A DNA stretch of 64,000 nt from Clostridium_AF sediminicola (GCF_050402865.1 NZ_BAABMF010000004.1:62001-126000), one strand, 5' to 3'. Shown: positions 1-8,620, counted from the stretch's first letter. The notes: generated by a model not told the origin, from the letters alone. Numbers and translations: made by a program.

Positions 1-470
1 AAAAAATTATTTTTTGGACAATGGGCAGTTTTTCGGCTGCTGATTGGGAAAGAGTTATAGTAATCACTCCTATTATAATAATTGGTATTATAATGGTTTA
101 TATTTACGCCAGAGATTTAAATATAATGTTAACAGGAGAAAGTTCGGCACAAAGTTTAGGTATAAACGTTGAAACAGTCAAAAAGCAGTTGCTTCTAATA
201 ACTTCTATAATGGTGGCGTCTGCTGTGTCGGTAAGCGGAGTTATTGGATTTGTAGGTTTATTGGTACCTCATGCGTTTAGATTGATGATAGGTCCAGAAC
301 ATAAGGTTTTAATACCTTATTCTGCAGTAGGAGGAGCAATTTTTTTAATAATTTGTGATACCTTGGCAAGGAATCTTATACCACCTACTGAAATTCCAGT
401 TGGAGCTATAACTTCGTTATTTGGAGCTCCTTTCTTTATATATTTACTATGGAAGAATAATAAAAAATAG
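1..470 (+). CDS. Iron-chelate ABC transporter permease, FecCD family (C-terminal part, cut by window edge)
   Basis: Membrane subunit of an importer for ferric siderophore, heme or cobalamin. The reading frame is open to the left edge: the codons before the first ATG (21) read IIFWT and run into MGSFS, the usual FecCD sequence FW.MGSLS, so that ATG is internal and about half the protein lies outside. Visible are three or four hydrophobic segments, the conserved stretch GVIGFVGLLVPH (coupling region contacting the ATPase) and the family ending with ARNLIPPTEIPVGAITSLFGAPFF-type residues. Stop at 468-470; the ATPase gene follows within 15 nt, so the two are co-transcribed. The substrate cannot be decided without the binding protein. 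Confidence 0.93.
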   Translation, partial: KIIFWTMGSFSAADWERVIVITPIIIIGIIMVYIYARDLNIMLTGESSAQSLGINVETVKKQLLLITSIMVASAVSVSGVIGFVGLLVPHAFRLMIGPEHKVLIPYSAVGGAIFLIICDTLARNLIPPTEIPVGAITSLFGAPFFIYLLWKNNKK

Positions 471-481
471 GGGTGATTAGT

Positions 482-1297
482 TTGGAAATAAGAAAAAAGA
501 GTGAAGAAATTATTAAAATTGAAAATTTAGATTTTAAATATGGAGATATAACTATTCTTAGAGATATCAACGTTACTATAGATAAAGGTGATTTTTGTTG
601 TATAATTGGACCTAATGGATCTGGAAAAACTACTCTTTTGAAAAATATTTCAAGGATTGTTAACCCTAATAAAAAATCCATTTTCATTAATGGTAAAGAC
701 ATTAGAAAGTATGATAATAAGGAAATTGCAACACAAATGGCTTTGGTTCCTCAAAACACATACATAGATTTTGAATTCACAGTATTTGATATTGTTCTTA
801 TGGGAAGGAATCCTTATATTAATAGATTTGGAAAGGAAAGTGAAGAAGATTTAATGCAAGTGGAGGATGCCATGAAAAAAACCAATACGTGGAACTTAAA
901 AGATAAAAATATTAATAAAATTAGTGGTGGTGAAATGCAGAGAGCTATCATAGCTAGAGCTATTGCTCAGCAAACGGACATAATACTTTTAGATGAGCCA
1001 ATTTCTCATCTTGATATTAATCATCAAATAGAAATATTAGATTCTTTGAGAAGATACAGTATAGAAGAAAACAAAACAATTGTTATGGTTTTACATGATT
1101 TGAACTTGGCAGCAGAATATTCAAGCAAAATACTTATGCTAAATAAAGGTCAGATAGTAGAAAAAGGGTCAGTAGATAAGGTACTTACTGAACAAAATGT
1201 AAAGCAAGTATATAAATTAAATTTTACAATTATCAAAAATCCCATGACTAATAAACCTCTAATTATACCGTTTGGAGCAAATATAGGATTAAACTAA
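482..1297 (+). CDS. Iron-chelate ABC transporter ATP-binding protein, FecE/FepC-like
   Basis: ATPase that drives uptake of an iron chelate (or heme/B12) through the permease encoded just upstream. It has Walker A GPNGSGKTT, a Q-loop region LVPQNTYIDFEF, the signature ISGGEMQR, Walker B ILLDEPISHLD and a switch His in VLHDLNLAAEY. About 271 aa, typical of FecE/FhuC/BtuD. A GTG at 473 is also in frame, but TTG 482 is chosen because AGGGGTGAT (470-478) then sits at normal ribosome-site spacing. The C-terminal tail is about 20 aa longer than the minimal domain. Last gene of its operon. Confidence 0.92.
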   Translation: MEIRKKSEEIIKIENLDFKYGDITILRDINVTIDKGDFCCIIGPNGSGKTTLLKNISRIVNPNKKSIFINGKDIRKYDNKEIATQMALVPQNTYIDFEFTVFDIVLMGRNPYINRFGKESEEDLMQVEDAMKKTNTWNLKDKNINKISGGEMQRAIIARAIAQQTDIILLDEPISHLDINHQIEILDSLRRYSIEENKTIVMVLHDLNLAAEYSSKILMLNKGQIVEKGSVDKVLTEQNVKQVYKLNFTIIKNPMTNKPLIIPFGANIGLN

Positions 1298-1312
1298 AAT
1301 ATAGAAAACTAA

Positions 1313-1330
1313 AGGGACAGGGCTCAACTT
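1313..1330. repeat. Half copy of the GGGACAGGG palindromic repeat
   Basis: AGGGACAGGGCTCAACTT matches the left arm of the complete palindrome at 14320-14359. The right arm is not recognisable in the bases that follow, so this looks like a decayed or solo half. It lies just after the iron-transport operon. The rest of 1331-1504 is AT-rich, with no feature I can support. Confidence 0.7.
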
Positions 1331-1534
1331 AGCAAAAATAGTGAGTTTTGTTCTTTAATTTTGTTGAAAATCAGGTATTTTACTAATATTTAGTTGTTAA
1401 CGATACTCTATAATGTTGAATAATGTAAAATGAAGTATTATAATGTAATATGTTCAGTGTTTAATATTATATACAGTATATGTTTTTAGTTACAAATAAA
1501 AATTATGTTACCGGTTTGCTATGGAGATGAAGAA

Positions 1535-3679
1535 ATGAATATATATAGAAAGAGAAATATTGTATTATCCCTATGTATTATTATAATTGCTTTTATTGTT
1601 GGCTATATATTAGAAAACAATTATAGCAGTGACATTAAAGCTGGAAGTGAATTGGCATTAAAGCAAAGTACTGCACAGTATTCTTCTCTTATTCATGATG
1701 AGATGAAAAACCAAAAAATTTATATAGAATCTACTGGAGAATTAATGTCTAAAATTTTAGGAGACAACTTAGATAAAACTTCTGATGAAAGCATCAGTAT
1801 TATTACAAGTGTATTTAAAAACAAGCAATTATCGTCAAGTTTGATTCATTCCGTTTATTTTGTTTATGATGCAACGGGTGATAAAATTAGGCATAATGGC
1901 TTGATTAAGCTAACTAGTATTAAAAATGATTTAAGAAGTCGCCATTGGTATAAAATGACTAAAAGGTCAAAGGCGCCCATAATAAGTGATGTATATAATG
2001 ATTCAAATTCATATAAACCTTGTATAACAATTAGTTATCCAATATATAGAGAAGCGAGATTATTAGGAGTTGTTTGTTGTGATATTTTTGTTGAAGATAT
2101 CGGAAATTACTTTGTGGATGATTTAAATGAAGAGTTTTATGATATCTATCTTCTATCTCCAACAGGGAGAATTATAACTAAACCAGAAAAAAACAAACTA
2201 AATATAGATATTCAAAAAATGTATAAGAAGTATTTTCGTAATAAATTATCTGAAAAAATTAATGATATAGAAGTAAGAGGATATCATAGTAATATTGATG
2301 AATTCAACTGGAAATTATTTGTATTTAATAATTCATCAGTGATAAATGATAAATTGGAAGAGCATTTGTCAAAAATTAGAATTTTCACTTTCCTTATATG
2401 TTTATTAATTTTAGCTTTAGTAAACTATTTACTTAATAGGTCTTATAATATAAATAATGTAACTGGTTTTAAATCAAGATATAGATTACTAAAAGACATA
2501 AAGAAAAAATCAAAATACTCAGACAATGCTACAATATTAACGATAATTATCAAAAACATAAATGATATAAATGAGCAATATGGAAATGATAAGGCAGATG
2601 CAGTGATAAATAATTATGCCCATTTTATAAGTGAAATATTTAATGATAAAGCAACAATATATAGTGCTAGTGAAAACAAACTTGTTTTATTATTTAAAGA
2701 AATAGAAAAAGAACAAATTATAAAGAGTGTGGAAAAATATCTTATGGAATTAAAATATAAGGAATTTGATATAGATAAAAATAAAATTCTTATTAAATCA
2801 TATATAGCTTTAATAGATTTGAACAAGGAAGAAATGGAAAAAATCAACACTACTATTCCAAAAATAGAACAAATTACAAGGTCCTTAAAACATAATAATA
2901 CATTTGTAGTTACAAGTTTAAAAGAACTGTCTCAAAATATGGATGAGGATTCTAAAAAATTAAATTATTTAAGAAAGGCAATAGAAGAAGATAGAATAGT
3001 ACCATTCTTTCAACCATTATTAGATATAAAAACAAAAGAAATAATCAAATATGAAGTACTTATGAGAATAAAAGATGGAGAAGAATTTTTATCTCCATAT
3101 CCATTTATTTTGATTGCTGAAAAGAATAATTTGATTGGTGAAATTGATTTGAAGATGCTAGAAAAAGCTCTTTTATACAAAAATAAAATAGATAAAGATG
3201 ATAAATTGATTTTTTCTTTTAACTTATCTGGAAAAGTTACCAATAGTACTGATTATTTAAATAAGGCCAACTCCATTATTGATAAATATGGAGTAAAACA
3301 TGAAAATATTATATTCGAAATAACTGAAACAGAAAATATTGAGAATTTGAATAAGTTTGTTTCAATAATAAAAGAATTCAAGAAAAATAATTACCAATTT
3401 TCTATTGATGATTTTGGAGTTGGATTTTCATCTATTTACTATCTCAAAAATGTACCTTCAGATTATTTGAAAATTGATGGTTCATTCATTAAGGATATTA
3501 ATGAAAAGGAGGAAAACTTATATCTTGTTAAATCAATAGTAAATATGGCAAAAGCTTTTAAACTAAAGACTGTTGCAGAATTTGTAGAGAGCGAAGAAAT
3601 ATTAAAAGTTATTGAAAAATTAGGTGTGGATTATGCTCAGGGTTATTATATCAATAAACCATGTAGTGAGATAGTATAG
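1535..3679 (+). CDS. Membrane c-di-GMP phosphodiesterase: extracellular sensor, degenerate GGDEF, EAL
   Basis: Predicted to hydrolyse cyclic di-GMP to pGpG in response to an outside signal. Order: TM helix about 5-27, extracytoplasmic PDC/Cache-like region about 30-285 (HWYKM and a YP.Y...LLGVV stretch typical of Cache folds), TM about 287-307, a GGDEF-like domain about 320-460 in which the signature is replaced by SENKL, so it cannot make c-di-GMP, then EAL about 480-710. EAL residues look complete: EVLMR (EXLXR) near 505, the Asn of SFNLS, EITET, DDFGVG near 624, LKID, AEFVE and the Q of AQGYY. ATG 1535 is preferred over in-frame ATG 1505 because GGAGATG lies 5 nt before it. Transcribed alone. 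Confidence 0.9.
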   Translation: MNIYRKRNIVLSLCIIIIAFIVGYILENNYSSDIKAGSELALKQSTAQYSSLIHDEMKNQKIYIESTGELMSKILGDNLDKTSDESISIITSVFKNKQLSSSLIHSVYFVYDATGDKIRHNGLIKLTSIKNDLRSRHWYKMTKRSKAPIISDVYNDSNSYKPCITISYPIYREARLLGVVCCDIFVEDIGNYFVDDLNEEFYDIYLLSPTGRIITKPEKNKLNIDIQKMYKKYFRNKLSEKINDIEVRGYHSNIDEFNWKLFVFNNSSVINDKLEEHLSKIRIFTFLICLLILALVNYLLNRSYNINNVTGFKSRYRLLKDIKKKSKYSDNATILTIIIKNINDINEQYGNDKADAVINNYAHFISEIFNDKATIYSASENKLVLLFKEIEKEQIIKSVEKYLMELKYKEFDIDKNKILIKSYIALIDLNKEEMEKINTTIPKIEQITRSLKHNNTFVVTSLKELSQNMDEDSKKLNYLRKAIEEDRIVPFFQPLLDIKTKEIIKYEVLMRIKDGEEFLSPYPFILIAEKNNLIGEIDLKMLEKALLYKNKIDKDDKLIFSFNLSGKVTNSTDYLNKANSIIDKYGVKHENIIFEITETENIENLNKFVSIIKEFKKNNYQFSIDDFGVGFSSIYYLKNVPSDYLKIDGSFIKDINEKEENLYLVKSIVNMAKAFKLKTVAEFVESEEILKVIEKLGVDYAQGYYINKPCSEIV

Positions 3680-3735
3680 AAGTAGAATAGGTTTTGTTCT
3701 AACTTTTATTGATTTAAATGATTGGAAGTAATATT

Positions 3736-3765
3736 TATAAATTGCGAACAAGTTCGCAATTTATA
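3736..3765. terminator. Perfect 14-bp inverted repeat after the phosphodiesterase gene
   Basis: TATAAATTGCGAAC (3736-3749) and GTTCGCAATTTATA (3752-3765) are perfectly complementary with a 2-nt centre. No T-run follows, so it may be a weak or factor-assisted terminator, or the end of the structured repeat that begins at 3765. Confidence 0.5.
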
Positions 3766-3957
3766 GTGACAAGTTACAAGTGATAAGTGACAAGTTGTAG
3801 ATACCTTTCGTAAACGAAAGCTTTTAATTAAACAAAAGATCTTTATTCCATCATCGAAGATGATATAGGCTTAGTTAAAGATTTTCTAAAAGAAAATCAT
3901 CATTAACTTATCACTTGTAACTGATTTGTTTCACTTTTTATTTCAATTACGAGCTAC
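3765..3957. repeat. Multi-hairpin intergenic repeat, copy 1
   Basis: Outer arms AGTTACAAGTGATAAGT (3772-3788) and its perfect complement (3906-3922) enclose three small hairpins: CTTTCG/CGAAAG (3805-3820), ATCATC/GATGAT (3850-3864) and GATTTTCT/AGAAAATC (3880-3898), giving a cloverleaf-like fold. A second copy lies in the opposite orientation at 8462-8620, with the same order of parts and partly different stem sequences. The tail 3922-3957 also matches 35521-35556 in inverse orientation. No open reading frame is present, so it resembles a non-autonomous (MITE- or REP-like) element. Confidence 0.75.
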
Positions 3958-4010
3958 TTATTTGTTATCAACATTATTCAAAAACATAGCCATATATAAT
4001 AAAAACTATA

Positions 4011-4040
4011 TTGACAAGAGATATATAAATAGACTATAAT
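4011..4040 (+). promoter_or_regulatory. Sigma-A-type promoter of the alpha-glucoside operon
   Basis: A perfect -35 TTGACA (4011-4016) and a perfect -10 TATAAT (4035-4040) are separated by 18 bp. Transcription should start near 4047, just before the first operator, so a bound repressor would block initiation or early elongation. Confidence 0.85.
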
Positions 4041-4055
4041 CAAATTATAGAAAAG

Positions 4056-4160
4056 AGTTTAACGTTAAACTAACTCGGTTATTATTTTTTTAGTTTCAAG
4101 TTTAACGTTAAACCAAGTGAACAACATATATTTTTTTAACTTCTAGTTTAACGTTAAACT
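4056..4160. promoter_or_regulatory. Three identical palindromic operators for the LacI-family regulator
   Basis: GTTTAACGTTAAAC occurs three times inside 4056-4071, 4099-4113 and 4145-4160; the outer two extend to AGTTTAACGTTAAACT. Centres are about 43 and 46 bp apart, roughly four helical turns, which would suit cooperative binding. The central CG step and perfect symmetry are typical of LacI-family sites. All three lie between the promoter and the regulator's own start, so the operon is autoregulated. Confidence 0.88.
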
Positions 4161-4178
4161 GCCGAGGGGGAATGTAAA

Positions 4179-5207
4179 TTGACCAAGAAAAAACCAACAA
4201 TAAAAGATATTGCAAAAAGAGTAGGGGTTACTCCAACAACTGTATCAAATGTAATAAATAATAAAGGTGGTAGAGTTTCAGAAGAAATTATAAAGAAAGT
4301 GAATAGAGCGATAGAAGAATTGGATTATAAAAAGAATTATTCAGCTCAAAGTTTAGTAATTAATAAATCAAATTTAATAGGAATTGTAATACCACAAACA
4401 GAGGAAAGTCGCGAGTTGTTATTGTACAACCCATTTTATAGCGAATTCATTAGTGCATTAGAGTATGAACTTAGAGAAAACGGTTATAATATTATACTTT
4501 CTGGATCAACTAAAGATCAAGACAATTTAAGTAACTTATTAAGTTGGAACGTTGATGGAGTTATAATTTTAGGAATTTATGAAGAAGAGTTTTATGAGAA
4601 TATTAAAAAAATGAATATTCCTATAGTTTTAGTTGATTCGTATACTAAGGATGATTATTTTTACAAAGTAAGAATAGATGATGAATTGGGTGGATATTTA
4701 GCTACTAAATATTTATTAGAAAAAGGACATCGAAATATCGGTATTATATCAGGAACTATTAAACCTAATGGAGTTGCAGAAAAGAAGTTTAAAGGATATA
4801 AAAAAGCATTAAGTGAATATGAAATCGATATTAATGAAGACTACATATTTGAAAAATCTGTAGACTATGAATATGGATATGAATCAGGAAAGGCTATATC
4901 AGAAAATAGAAATGGTATTACGGCTTTATTTGCAACAGCAGACATTATTGCTCTAGGTCTTTTTTCGGCATTTTATGAGAACAATATAAATGTTCCAGAA
5001 CAAATATCAATTGTGGGATTTGATAATACATTTTTATCAAAGTCATCACTTCCACCATTAACTACTGTTAATCAAAATATAAAAAATAAAGCAGTTACCT
5101 CCGCAAGGTTACTATTAAGTATACTAACAGATAAAGAAATTAAAGAAAAAACAACTATATTATCAGTTGAGATTAAAGAAAGAAAATCTGTAAAGGAGGT
5201 CATTTAG
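4179..5207 (+). CDS. LacI/GalR-family repressor of the alpha-glucoside operon (MalR-like)
   Basis: DNA-binding sugar-responsive repressor, 342 aa. N-terminal helix-turn-helix TIKDIAKRVGVTPTTVSNVIN (about 6-27) and hinge helix region, then a periplasmic-binding-protein-like sensor domain (about 60-335) with GIVIP, VDGVIILG, IVLVDSY and ISIVGFDNT landmarks. Start is TTG 4179, with GAGGGGG 9 nt before it; no better start exists since the HTH begins immediately. Stop TAG overlaps the GTG of the first permease by one base, so it is the first gene of the transporter operon. The inducer is probably maltose, isomaltose or a related alpha-glucoside, inferred from the GH31 genes. Confidence 0.92.
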   Translation: MTKKKPTIKDIAKRVGVTPTTVSNVINNKGGRVSEEIIKKVNRAIEELDYKKNYSAQSLVINKSNLIGIVIPQTEESRELLLYNPFYSEFISALEYELRENGYNIILSGSTKDQDNLSNLLSWNVDGVIILGIYEEEFYENIKKMNIPIVLVDSYTKDDYFYKVRIDDELGGYLATKYLLEKGHRNIGIISGTIKPNGVAEKKFKGYKKALSEYEIDINEDYIFEKSVDYEYGYESGKAISENRNGITALFATADIIALGLFSAFYENNINVPEQISIVGFDNTFLSKSSLPPLTTVNQNIKNKAVTSARLLLSILTDKEIKEKTTILSVEIKERKSVKEVI

Positions 5208-6082
5208 TGGTTGGTAATAAAGGGATCAAAAAAATTGCAGTTTTATCTGTATTTTTATTACCTAGTTTGATTGGTATGATAGTTTTTCTTATAATTCCAA
5301 TACTAGCATCTCTTGGATTAAGTTTTATGAAATGGGATTTATTAAGTGAAATAGAGTGGGTAGGATTAGAAAACTATATAAAAATATTTCAGGATGAAAC
5401 TTTTTATGAAGCATTTAGGCATACGTTAACATTTATAGTTGGGTATTTACCATCAGTACTTATAATTTCTCTTTTTTTAGCTATACTATTAAATAGTAAA
5501 ATTAAGGCTTTAACATTATTTAGAGGAATATATTTTTTGCCGGTAATATCATCATGGGTAGCAATATCAATTATTTGGAAATGGATACTCAATCCTGAAT
5601 ATGGATTGATGAATTATTTTTTATCCTTAATAGGAGTAACAGGACCAGCTTGGTTAAGTGATCCAAAATGGGCTATGATTTCTGTAATAATTACTAGTGT
5701 ATGGAAAGATATTGGTTTTATAACAGTTATTTATTTAGCTGGTTTACAAGATATACCGGATATGTATTATGAAGCTGCAAATATTGATGGAGCGGGAAGA
5801 GTTCGTAAGTTTTTCAGTATAACTTTGCCGCTATTATCAAAAACTACATTCTTTGTTTTGATAATTTCATTAATCAATTCATTTCAAGTCTTTGATCAAA
5901 TTTGGATTATGACTGAAGGTGGACCAGCAGGTGCTACTAGTGTACTAGTTGAACAGATATACAAAAATGCGTTTAGGTATTATAAGATGGGTTATGCATC
6001 AGCATTATCTTGGGTTTTATTTGGAGTTATATTTATAGTAACAATTATACAAAATAAAGTCCAAAAGAAGTGGGGTGAATAG
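5207..6082 (+). CDS. Sugar ABC transporter permease 1 (MalF/UgpA type)
   Basis: Inner-membrane channel subunit of a carbohydrate importer (CUT1 class). About 291 aa with six hydrophobic segments and the coupling motif EAANIDGAGRVRKFFSITLPLL (EAA loop) near residues 190-212. GTG start overlaps the regulator's stop (TAGTG) and has AAGGAGGT 6 nt upstream. It pairs with the permease encoded 1 nt downstream and the lipoprotein at 7189. No ATPase gene is present; such systems borrow a shared MsmX-type ATPase. Confidence 0.93.
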   Translation: MVGNKGIKKIAVLSVFLLPSLIGMIVFLIIPILASLGLSFMKWDLLSEIEWVGLENYIKIFQDETFYEAFRHTLTFIVGYLPSVLIISLFLAILLNSKIKALTLFRGIYFLPVISSWVAISIIWKWILNPEYGLMNYFLSLIGVTGPAWLSDPKWAMISVIITSVWKDIGFITVIYLAGLQDIPDMYYEAANIDGAGRVRKFFSITLPLLSKTTFFVLIISLINSFQVFDQIWIMTEGGPAGATSVLVEQIYKNAFRYYKMGYASALSWVLFGVIFIVTIIQNKVQKKWGE

Positions 6083-6083
6083 T

Positions 6084-6914
6084 ATGGAAAATAGACAAAA
6101 CTTAAATGTAAGTTCATTTTTGAGATATGTAGTTCTGATTTTGGGAGCAGGAATAATGTTATTACCATTTCTATGGATGCTCTCCACGGCTTTTAAAAAT
6201 TCAGATGTTGTTTTTGTATTTCCACCTCAATTTATACCTAAAGAGATAACTTTTGAGAATTTTAAAGCAGTTAAAGAAGCTTTTCCAGTATTTAAATTTT
6301 TCTTTAATAGTTCTTTTGTAGCTATAACTACTACATTAGGTCAGTTACTAATATCATCAATGGCAGCATATGCTTTTGCAAGAATTGAGTTCAGAGGAAG
6401 AGAAGTTTTGTTTCTAATTTATTTAGGAACATTGATGGTACCATCTCAAGTTACTTTAACACCTTTATTTATATTAATGAAATATCTTGGATGGGCAAAT
6501 AGCTATAAAGCTTTGATCTTTCCTAAAATATTTACTGCTTTTGGAACTTTTTTAATGAGGCAAGCATTTTTAGGGATTCCTAAAAGTTTAGAAGAAGCAG
6601 CATTTATTGATGGAGCAGGTCATTTCAGAGTGTTTTGGAAGATAATACTACCATTAACTAAGCCAAGTCTCGCTACTTTGGCAATTCTTTCATTCATGGA
6701 TTCATGGAATAATTTCTTATGGCCATTAATTATAACAAGTGATATTTCGAAAATGACATTACCATTAGGGTTAGCTAGCCTACAAGGTAGATGGGAAACA
6801 GACTGGAATGTTTTAATGGCAGGAACACTAATAAATATTTTACCGATGTTAATAGTGTATTTAATTGCACAAAAACATATCATTAAAGGACTTTCGCATA
6901 CAGGCATAAAATAA
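6084..6914 (+). CDS. Sugar ABC transporter permease 2 (MalG/UgpE type)
   Basis: Second channel subunit of the alpha-glucoside importer. About 276 aa, six predicted TM helices, EAA loop EEAAFIDGAGHFRVFWKIILP near residue 175 and the family ending QKHIIKGLSHTGIK. ATG 6084 is preferred over in-frame GTG 6075 because GGGGTGA (6072-6078) then lies 5 nt upstream. Followed by a 274-nt gap filled by strong secondary structure before the binding-protein gene. Confidence 0.93.
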   Translation: MENRQNLNVSSFLRYVVLILGAGIMLLPFLWMLSTAFKNSDVVFVFPPQFIPKEITFENFKAVKEAFPVFKFFFNSSFVAITTTLGQLLISSMAAYAFARIEFRGREVLFLIYLGTLMVPSQVTLTPLFILMKYLGWANSYKALIFPKIFTAFGTFLMRQAFLGIPKSLEEAAFIDGAGHFRVFWKIILPLTKPSLATLAILSFMDSWNNFLWPLIITSDISKMTLPLGLASLQGRWETDWNVLMAGTLINILPMLIVYLIAQKHIIKGLSHTGIK

Positions 6915-6923
6915 AAAGGAAAT

Positions 6924-7151
6924 GTTTTAAGAATTGTTGATTTCGTATAATTTCGAATACAATTCTAAATTTAGTAAAACTAATGAAGCTAAAATTTTCT
7001 AACTCGCAAGCTCAAACAAGAAAATTTCTTAACGCTTCAGTAGTTTTACTAAATAAGAATTCTAGTTTCTCATTATAATGAAATCAACAATTCAAAACAT
7101 ATCTTTGGATAACCAAAGGAAGTTTTGAATGAATGTAAAGGACAACATTCA
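6924..7151. repeat. Large imperfect inverted repeat (about 175 bp) plus overlapping hairpins, inside the operon
   Basis: 6924-7000 pairs with 7019-7098 around a loop near 7001-7018; best arms are GAATTGTTGATTTC with GAAATCAACAATTC and ATTTAGTAAAACTA with its complement. TTCAAAAC (7091-7098), the end of the right arm, can instead pair with GTTTTGAA (7122-7129), enclosing CTTTGG/CCAAAG (7103-7118). A third hairpin, TGAATGT/ACATTCA, lies at 7130-7151. There is no coding potential. It separates permease and binding-protein genes and may process or stabilise mRNA, or attenuate. Confidence 0.75.
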
Positions 7152-7188
7152 TTAAAAACTGGGATAATAAAAAAATAGGGGGTAAATT

Positions 7189-8460
7189 ATGTTTAAAAAA
7201 AGTTTGAGTATTTTAATGGTTTTAGTATTAGCTCTATCAATTTTTGTTGGGTGTCAAAAGAAGGGTGCTGTAGATACGGAAAAAACATCAGATGAAAAAG
7301 TTACAGTTAAGTATTACACTTTCTCAGCGGGACCAGATCATATTGAAGATCTAGAAAAAATAATTGCTGGATTTGAAAAAGAAAATCCTAATATTAATGT
7401 CGACTATACAATATTATCTTGGGATGATTATTTCACAAAATTACAAACATTGATTGCTTCAGGAACAGCACCTGATACATTCGAATTAAACTATGAAACT
7501 TTCGTTACTTATGCTTCAAAAGGGGTACTGCTAGATTTATCAGACTATATTAATAATGACAATTTTGATGTAAACATTTATAACCAAAAAGCATTAGATG
7601 CATTTAAATTAGATGGCAAACAATTTGGTTTAGTTGAGAGTTTTTCTAATGTTGTTTTATTCTACAATAAAAATTTATTTGACGAAGGGGGAATATCATA
7701 TCCAGATGCTACATGGGATTGGAACAAAGAATTAGAAGCTGCTCAAAAGTTAACAAATAAAGAAAAAGGTATTTGGGGTACTTATGCACCAATTCAATTC
7801 TGGGAGTTTTATAAAACTATAGAACAAAATGGCGGAAAAATATTTAATGATGATAAAACAGAAGTAGTCATTAATTCTAAAAGTAACGTTGAAACTTTAC
7901 AATGGATGATTGATAAGAGTAATAAATATGGTGTGAATCCTAGTGATGCAGACATGAGCGGGCAATCTGATGGAGATTTATTTAAGAGTGGTAAAATAGC
8001 TATGTTAAGAACTGGTATTTGGATGTTTGATTCATTTAAAGATGTTGATTTTGACTGGGATATTGCTTTAGAACCAGGAAATACACAAAAAGCTCACCAT
8101 TTCTTCTCTAATGGAGTAGCTATTAATAAGAAAACTGAAAATCCAGAAGCAGCATGGAAATGGATGAAGTACTTTACTTCTAATAGCGATGCTGCAAAAA
8201 TCAGGATTGATTCTAGTTGGGAATTACCTGCTATAGAAGATGAGGCTATTTTACAAGGTTATTTAGAAAAAGATTCTCCCAAAAGCAGAAAAGTTGTATT
8301 TGAAGCTTTAGATACTTTAGTAGTACCACCAGTAATAGAAAACTGGAATGAACTTACTGATGCAGTTGGGAAAGAGTTAGATAAAGCTAAAATTGGAGAA
8401 AAAACTCCACAAGAAGCACTAGATGCTGCTAAAGCTGCTATTGAAGAATTAATTAAATAA
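7189..8460 (+). CDS. Alpha-glucoside-binding lipoprotein of the ABC transporter
   Basis: Extracellular solute-binding protein (SBP_bac_1 family), 423 aa, anchored by lipid. Signal peptide about 1-21 ending in a lipobox FVGC with Cys about 22. Later landmarks are the hinge VVLFYNKNLFDEGG and the helical C-lobe WKWMKYFTS. ATG follows AGGGGGT at normal spacing. It delivers sugar to permeases 5207-6914. The gene is bracketed by strong hairpin repeats (6924-7151 and 8462-8620), which may raise its level above the permeases. Sugar specificity is inferred only from the neighbouring GH31 glycosidases. Confidence 0.93.
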   Translation: MFKKSLSILMVLVLALSIFVGCQKKGAVDTEKTSDEKVTVKYYTFSAGPDHIEDLEKIIAGFEKENPNINVDYTILSWDDYFTKLQTLIASGTAPDTFELNYETFVTYASKGVLLDLSDYINNDNFDVNIYNQKALDAFKLDGKQFGLVESFSNVVLFYNKNLFDEGGISYPDATWDWNKELEAAQKLTNKEKGIWGTYAPIQFWEFYKTIEQNGGKIFNDDKTEVVINSKSNVETLQWMIDKSNKYGVNPSDADMSGQSDGDLFKSGKIAMLRTGIWMFDSFKDVDFDWDIALEPGNTQKAHHFFSNGVAINKKTENPEAAWKWMKYFTSNSDAAKIRIDSSWELPAIEDEAILQGYLEKDSPKSRKVVFEALDTLVVPPVIENWNELTDAVGKELDKAKIGEKTPQEALDAAKAAIEELIK

Positions 8461-8461
8461 T

Positions 8462-8620
8462 TAGTGACAAGTTACAAGTGGCAAGTGACAAGTTAAGGAT
8501 GATTTTCTTGCAGAAAATCTTTTAACAAAGTTTTTATCTGCATAGCAGATTGGATAATATACTTTTACTACGTAAAAGGTATCAAAAACTTGTCACTTGT
8601 CACTTATCATTTGTAACTTG
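8462..8620. repeat. Multi-hairpin intergenic repeat, copy 2 (inverse orientation)
   Basis: Outer arms built from TGACAAGT-type units (8469-8494 and 8587-8619) enclose hairpins GATTTTCT/AGAAAATC (8501-8519), ATCTGC/GCAGAT (8536-8550) and ACTTTTAC/GTAAAAGGT (8561-8580). Its reverse complement aligns with copy 1 at 3765-3922: the GATTTTCT stem is identical with a changed loop, while the middle stem differs in sequence but stays paired. It lies between the binding-protein gene and the first GH31 gene. Confidence 0.75.

Noticed and set aside
1331..1504. Possible tRNA or small RNA gene.
   Set aside because: AT-rich with no cloverleaf, T-loop GTTCRA or terminator signature.
3680..4010. c-di-GMP or other riboswitch near the c-di-GMP genes.
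   Set aside because: The structures in this gap repeat elsewhere in the window at unrelated genes and lack the c-di-GMP-I/II conserved core sequences I would expect.
4056..4160. Three equal repeats with about 30-bp spacers looked like a small CRISPR array.
   Set aside because: Repeats are only 14-16 bp, perfectly palindromic, and sit between a promoter and a LacI-family gene; no cas genes nearby. They are operators.
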